From JAVVUJ01 sp964582545 (lineage in GTDB: Bacteria > Bacillota > Clostridia > Peptostreptococcales > Anaerovoracaceae), in NCBI GenBank assembly GCA_964582545.1, contig CAZOSB010000022.1, forward strand, positions 1 to 41,434: 41,434 nt of DNA. Direction: 5' to 3'. The notes under the pieces are model-generated. The model had not been told where the DNA came from and made no database searches. It worked only from the letters and a program-made list of their open reading frames with translations. Position 1 is the stretch's first letter; each line of letters begins with the position of its first letter. Below, in pieces: positions 37,980-41,434 of this stretch. The translations under genes and the position numbers were made by a program.

Positions 37980-38561
37980 GTGAAAAAAATACGTATTGAC
38001 AGGGAGGATGTTGTTTTTGTAGGTATAGATTTTCAGGAAAAGTTAATGCCTGCAATGAAAAACAGTGAGGAACTGGAACAGCAGACCGTGAAATTGATCA
38101 AGGGTCTTAAAGTTCTGGGAGTACCCATGATATTTACACAGCAATATACCAAAGGGTTGGGAATGACTTCCCCATCCTTTCAGGAGGCATTTGGGGAAAC
38201 TGCCGGAGAGGGAGACCATCAATCAGAATTTACTTACATTGAAAAGTCTTCCTTTAGTGCCATGGGTGAACCAGAGTTTGAACGTGTGCTAAAGGAGAGC
38301 AAAAGAAATACTGTAATTATCGCAGGAATTGAAGCCCATGTATGCGTGCAACTTACTGTGCTTGATTTGTTAGAAAATGGGTATAATGTTTTTGTAGTCA
38401 ATGATTGCATATCCTCCAGGAGCAATACGGACAAGAAATATGCCCAGAGAAGAATGGGAGATTCAGGAGCCATAGGCACCACTTATGAGTCTGTGCTGTT
38501 TGAATTGTGTGGAGGCGCAAAGGATGCAAGCTTTAAACAGATCTCAGCGATCGTGAAATAA
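37980..38561 (+). CDS. Isochorismatase-family hydrolase (YcaC-like)
   Basis: A 193-residue cysteine hydrolase. VVFVGIDFQEKLMPAM holds the catalytic aspartate, KSSFSAMG the lysine, and AGIEAHVCVQLTVLDLLENGYNVFVV the nucleophile cysteine with its cis-peptide. Such enzymes hydrolyse amides such as nicotinamide, isochorismate or other small molecules. Nearest by eye is the YcaC-type group of unknown substrate. Start is GTG at 37980 with GAAGGAG upstream. It is monocistronic or the first of a loose group with the next gene (89 bp apart). Confidence 0.88.
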   Translation: MKKIRIDREDVVFVGIDFQEKLMPAMKNSEELEQQTVKLIKGLKVLGVPMIFTQQYTKGLGMTSPSFQEAFGETAGEGDHQSEFTYIEKSSFSAMGEPEFERVLKESKRNTVIIAGIEAHVCVQLTVLDLLENGYNVFVVNDCISSRSNTDKKYAQRRMGDSGAIGTTYESVLFELCGGAKDASFKQISAIVK

Positions 38562-38650
38562 AGCGATTGGTGAGATATAAATTTAAACATCAGAACGGCT
38601 TTCGTTAAATAAAGACTAAAAATATAAATTTGAAAGGCTGAAAATCAACG

Positions 38651-39586
38651 ATGCTAATGTTTGAAAATGAAATTACTTTGGAATCAAAGCCTTTATTGGA
38701 CAAATATCTGAACAGCTTTGAGTATAAGACCTCCGGTCTGTCCTTTAGTTCCCTTTACATGTGGCGGGAAATCAATCAAATTAGTTGGAAGGAAATTGGG
38801 GACTACCTTTGTATTGCAGGGGTTAGTAATCTAGAAGAGGGTGTATTCGATCCATTTCTTTTTCCGGTACTAACAAAAACCGGTACGTATGATCCAGAAA
38901 GTCTAGCCAGAACTGTCTCGGAAGCGAGGGAAATCTTTGAAAGCAAGGGAGAGAAGTTTGCTATCATGTTATTGCCTTTTCATATGATCGATATCTTTGA
39001 GCAGGCTTTTCCTAAGCAATTGAGGTTTATCCCCGACAGGCCCAATTTTGATTACGTTTATAGCACAGAGGATTTGATTGAGCTAAAAGGTAGGGATTAT
39101 CACAGCAAGAAAAATCACTTGAATTATTTTAAAAATCATTATTTATATGAATACGTTGCTTTAACCTCTCAGATGGCAGACGAGGCTATGGCATTTATTA
39201 AAGCTTTTAACGAGAGGAAGAACCTGCAGGACAGTCACGAAAAGGAACTCCTTCTCATGGAAGAGGAAGCTATGAAGGACGTTTTCAAGAACATAGAAAA
39301 GGTCGGTTATTTAGCGGGTGCCATTAAGATCGATGGGAATATTGAAGCCATAAGCATCGGTGGTACTTTGGGACGCAAAACCATTACAGTTCACGTGGAG
39401 AAGGCAAATACGGAGTACAGAGGTCTTTACCAGGCGATTAACAATGAGTACTGTAAAAATGTAGCATCACACATAAAGCTGATCAATCGTGAAGAAGACA
39501 TGGGTTTACCGGGGTTGCGTAAAGCAAAACTCTCATATAAACCGGTAAAGCTCATTGAAAAGCACACAGCCGTTTTTAAAATTTGA
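38651..39586 (+). CDS. DUF2156 domain-containing protein
   Basis: A 311-residue soluble protein of the DUF2156 (PF09924) type, a double GNAT fold like the catalytic domain of lysyl-phosphatidylglycerol synthase (MprF). Features: LFPVLTKTGTYDPESLART, SYxxSTEDLIELKGRDYHSKKNHLNYFKNH, the GYLAGAIKIDGNIEAISIGG strand pair and the ending INREEDMGLPGLRKAKLSYKPVKLIEK. No membrane flippase part is present, so it probably acylates or transfers an amino acid to an unknown acceptor. The ATG at 38651 has AAAGG about 13 bases upstream, and a second ATG at 38657 is possible. Confidence 0.8.
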   Translation: MLMFENEITLESKPLLDKYLNSFEYKTSGLSFSSLYMWREINQISWKEIGDYLCIAGVSNLEEGVFDPFLFPVLTKTGTYDPESLARTVSEAREIFESKGEKFAIMLLPFHMIDIFEQAFPKQLRFIPDRPNFDYVYSTEDLIELKGRDYHSKKNHLNYFKNHYLYEYVALTSQMADEAMAFIKAFNERKNLQDSHEKELLLMEEEAMKDVFKNIEKVGYLAGAIKIDGNIEAISIGGTLGRKTITVHVEKANTEYRGLYQAINNEYCKNVASHIKLINREEDMGLPGLRKAKLSYKPVKLIEKHTAVFKI

Positions 39587-39647
39587 TTGAATATTCTGAC
39601 TATAATGAAATTTTTATAAGTTAAATATTTAACTTTTGGCATATCTA

Positions 39648-39676
39648 TTGCAATATGTTTAATGTTATGATAAAAT
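39648..39676 (+). promoter_or_regulatory. Promoter of the thiolase gene
   Basis: TTGCAA (39648-39653) and TAAAAT (39671-39676), 17-bp spacing, leave a leader of about 65 nt to the thiolase ATG. Confidence 0.7.
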
Positions 39677-39746
39677 TAAAATATTCAAATTGTGTGAAAC
39701 AATGTGTAAATTCGGAAGCGGTTAGCTATGATTTAGGAGGTAACTT

Positions 39747-40925
39747 ATGAGAGAAGTTGTTATTGTAAGTGCGGTTAGAACTCCCATCGGATCTTTTGGC
39801 GGAAGCTTGAAAGATCAGAAGGCTGTTACATTAGGTGCTGTAGCAGCAAAGGAGGCTATAAAAAGAGCAGGAATCGATCCTGCGATTATCGATGAAGTAA
39901 TACTGGGAAATGTGCTTCAGGGTGGACTTGGACAAAATGTAGCGAGACAAGTAGCCATGGCGGCTGGTGTTCCAAAGGAAGTTCCCGGCATGACATTAAA
40001 CAAGGTTTGCGGTTCTGGGCTGAGAACAGTAGGAATGGCGGCTTCCATGATCAAAGCAGGGGATGCGGAATGCATTCTTGCAGGAGGAACAGAAAGCATG
40101 TCTCAATCAGGGTATTTAATGCCGAATGCCAGATGGGGAGCCAGAATGGGCGATGCAAAAATGATCGATATCATGGTAAATGACGGGCTTACAGATGCAT
40201 ATAACAACTATCACATGGGAATTACCGCTGAAAATATCGTTGAACAGTGGGGTCTTACACGAGAAGAGCTGGATCAGTTTGCGGTAGCTTCCCAAAATAA
40301 AGCTGAAGCAGCTGTGAAAGCAGGAAAATTTAAGGATGAAATCGTACCTGTAGAAATCCCTCAGAAAAAGGGAGAGCCAAAGATATTTGATACGGATGAA
40401 TATCCAAAGTTTGGCACAACCATGGAGAGCGTAGGGAAATTGAGACCTGCCTTTAAAAAGGACGGTGCAGTTACCGCTGCAAATGCGTCAGGTATCAACG
40501 ACAGCGCCGCGGCTTTCATTGTAATGTCAAAGGAAAAAGCTGATGAGTTAGGATTAAAATATCTGTGCAAGGTAGTATCCTATGCATCTGCAGGAGTAGA
40601 TCCTACCATCATGGGCATTGGTCCTGTACCTGCTTGCAACAAAGCTTTAGAATTAGCCGGATTAAAAGTGGATGATATGGATTTGATTGAAGCAAACGAA
40701 GCATTTGCGGCACAATCTGTAGCTGTGGGCAAGGACTTAGGATTTGATCTGAGCAAGCTAAATGTAAACGGTGGAGCTATTGCATTAGGACATCCGATCG
40801 GTGCATCCGGTGCTAGAATTCTGGTAACCTTAATTCATGAGATGGTGAAGAGAGATTCCAAGTACGGACTTGCAACACTTTGCATAGGTGGTGGTATGGG
40901 AACTTCTCTGATTGTTGAGAGATAG
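39747..40925 (+). CDS. thlA: Acetyl-CoA C-acetyltransferase (thiolase)
   Basis: A 392-residue thiolase that condenses two acetyl-CoA to acetoacetyl-CoA in butyrate formation or works in the reverse direction. The catalytic residues are C88 (NKVCGSGLRT), H349 (ALGHPIGASG) and C379 (CIGGGMG), in the usual positions. ILAGGTESMSQSGYLMPNARWG and NGGAIALGHPIG are the family signatures. TTTAGGAGGT precedes the ATG. It appears monocistronic with its own promoter and a strong terminator after it. The symbol is used in the usual clostridial sense. Confidence 0.95.
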   Translation: MREVVIVSAVRTPIGSFGGSLKDQKAVTLGAVAAKEAIKRAGIDPAIIDEVILGNVLQGGLGQNVARQVAMAAGVPKEVPGMTLNKVCGSGLRTVGMAASMIKAGDAECILAGGTESMSQSGYLMPNARWGARMGDAKMIDIMVNDGLTDAYNNYHMGITAENIVEQWGLTREELDQFAVASQNKAEAAVKAGKFKDEIVPVEIPQKKGEPKIFDTDEYPKFGTTMESVGKLRPAFKKDGAVTAANASGINDSAAAFIVMSKEKADELGLKYLCKVVSYASAGVDPTIMGIGPVPACNKALELAGLKVDDMDLIEANEAFAAQSVAVGKDLGFDLSKLNVNGGAIALGHPIGASGARILVTLIHEMVKRDSKYGLATLCIGGGMGTSLIVER

Positions 40926-40954
40926 TTAAAAAGACACAACAATAACTGAACGGC

Positions 40955-41006
40955 AAAAAGGGAAGGGCTTTAGCAAAATAGTTGCTAAACAGCCTCTTCC
41001 CTTTTT
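40955..41006 (+). terminator. Rho-independent terminator of thiolase gene
   Basis: AAAAAGGGAAG-GGCT (from 40955) pairs with AGCC-TCTTCCCTTTTT (to 41006), with small bulges, ending in five T. Confidence 0.85.
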
Positions 41007-41013
41007 AGATGAG

Positions 41014-41045
41014 AAAAAAGCACTCCAACACTGGAATGCTTTTTT
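41014..41045 (+). terminator. Second terminator hairpin
   Basis: AAAAAAGCA-C-TCCA pairs with TGGA-A-TGCTTTTTT around ACAC (one C/A mismatch), with a T-run. It sits 7 bp after the first terminator, giving a tandem stop. Confidence 0.8.
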
Positions 41046-41392
41046 GCTCCGTCAAATAATTTCCCTGCTTTTAATAATATGTAAGTATTCACAATAGGAA
41101 TTAGATAAATTAATTTTAAAATTTTTTTCATAAAATGTCAAGAGTTCTTTGAAAAAAAATTTATTTTTATACGGGGTAAATATTTGCATTAACTTTTAAA
41201 TACCTTTAGTTAAGTCTTTAAACGTCTTTAAAGGTAGGAAAAAATGATTGCATATTTCCTAAACTTCTATATCATAATAGATAAAGAGAGTCGCAGTGAT
41301 GACGGCTCACTAATTTGTTTAAATTAGTAAAACACCACTTTAGGCGGCGAAACCATCAGTGGTGTTTTTATTTGGTGTCCGCGAGAGGAATT
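41046..41392 (+). promoter_or_regulatory. AT-rich spacer followed by an attenuator-like leader
   Basis: No gene is seen. Near 41250-41275 TTGCAT and TATCAT hexamers (16 bp apart) may form a promoter. The sequence after 41288 holds a GTGA(t)G-ACGG-C-TCAC hairpin, an 8-bp ACTAATTT/AAATTAGT stem, and then a terminator (AAACACCACT to AGTGGTGTTTTT, 41331-41370). A reading frame with a ribosome site begins at 41393, so this is probably a conditional leader. I match it to no known riboswitch class. Confidence 0.5.
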
Positions 41393-41434
41393 ATGCATAT
41401 GCCCGAGGCATCTGCCGTCCTGCGCCATCTGCGT
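41393..41434 (+). CDS. Start of a gene cut by the window edge
   Basis: AGAGGA precedes an ATG at 41393, and a second ATG lies at 41399. The 14 codons read (MHMPEASAVLRHLR) stay open to the window end. Too little remains to assign a family. Confidence 0.35.
   Translation, partial: MHMPEASAVLRHLR

Noticed and set aside
41288..41370. Fluoride or guanidine-II riboswitch
   Set aside because: GATGACGGCTC resembles part of each motif, but the fluoride 5' core and the second ACGR hairpin are missing.
1..41434. CRISPR arrays, transposases, phage genes, tRNA and rRNA genes
   Set aside because: Looked for throughout. No regularly spaced repeats, integrase/transposase motifs, cloverleaf or rRNA sequence seen.

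Overview
The window reads as a low-to-mid-GC, strictly anaerobic Firmicute of class Clostridia. Evidence is AT-rich spacers, strong AGGAGG-type ribosome sites, several TTG/GTG starts, sigma-A-like promoters, separate CoaB and CoaC genes, a clostridial thiolase, two radical SAM enzymes and three B12-dependent dehydratases. A relative of the Anaerovoracaceae / Family XIII group would fit, but this is a guess from gene content. No tRNA, rRNA, CRISPR array or insertion sequence is visible.

Layout. 1-2.1 kb: an XRE-type regulator, then leftward GNAT acetyltransferase and 5-formyl-THF cyclo-ligase. 2.1-6 kb: a rightward arsenic operon (arsR, radical SAM/SPASM enzyme, ACR3 efflux pump, arsC) followed by a small cysteine-rich exported protein and a small membrane protein. 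6-9.9 kb: two leftward sodium/solute symporter units, one with a 51-residue membrane partner and an unknown cytosolic protein. 10-12.5 kb: a PAS histidine kinase and an OmpR-type regulator, divergent from the second symporter. 12.5-14.9 kb: leftward class II aldolase, ThiF/HesA-like adenylyltransferase and nitroreductase. 15-18.1 kb: ECF S component, MurG/UgtP-like glycosyltransferase and a convergent patatin. 18.3-20.6 kb: radical SAM plus DUF4130-like pair. 20.6-21.9 kb: coaC and coaB. 22.2-34.4 kb: the main feature, a long diol-dehydratase locus. 34.4-36.8 kb: leftward DUF1538 membrane protein with two PII-like proteins. 37-41 kb: surE, isochorismatase-family hydrolase, DUF2156-like protein and thiolase. 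The window ends in an attenuator-like leader and the first codons of another gene.

The diol-dehydratase locus encodes three AdoCbl-dependent glycerol/diol dehydratase-like enzymes on one strand with one reactivating factor. Set 1 (large, medium and small subunits) has an APC-family transporter resembling ethanolamine permeases inserted between its medium and small subunit genes. Its large subunit keeps the radical-chemistry and metal-binding residues but changes residues known to set substrate size and identity (S301 to N and Q336 to T in Klebsiella numbering). Set 2 looks canonical. Set 3 is a single 750-residue large-medium subunit fusion with no small subunit and a degenerate cobalamin-contact segment. 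No microcompartment shell gene, aldehyde dehydrogenase or alcohol dehydrogenase is present here. The locus starts from a good promoter followed by a structured leader ending in an intrinsic terminator, so it is probably controlled by attenuation. The permease and the neighbouring PII-like proteins suggest, without proof, an amino-alcohol or other nitrogen-containing substrate for set 1.
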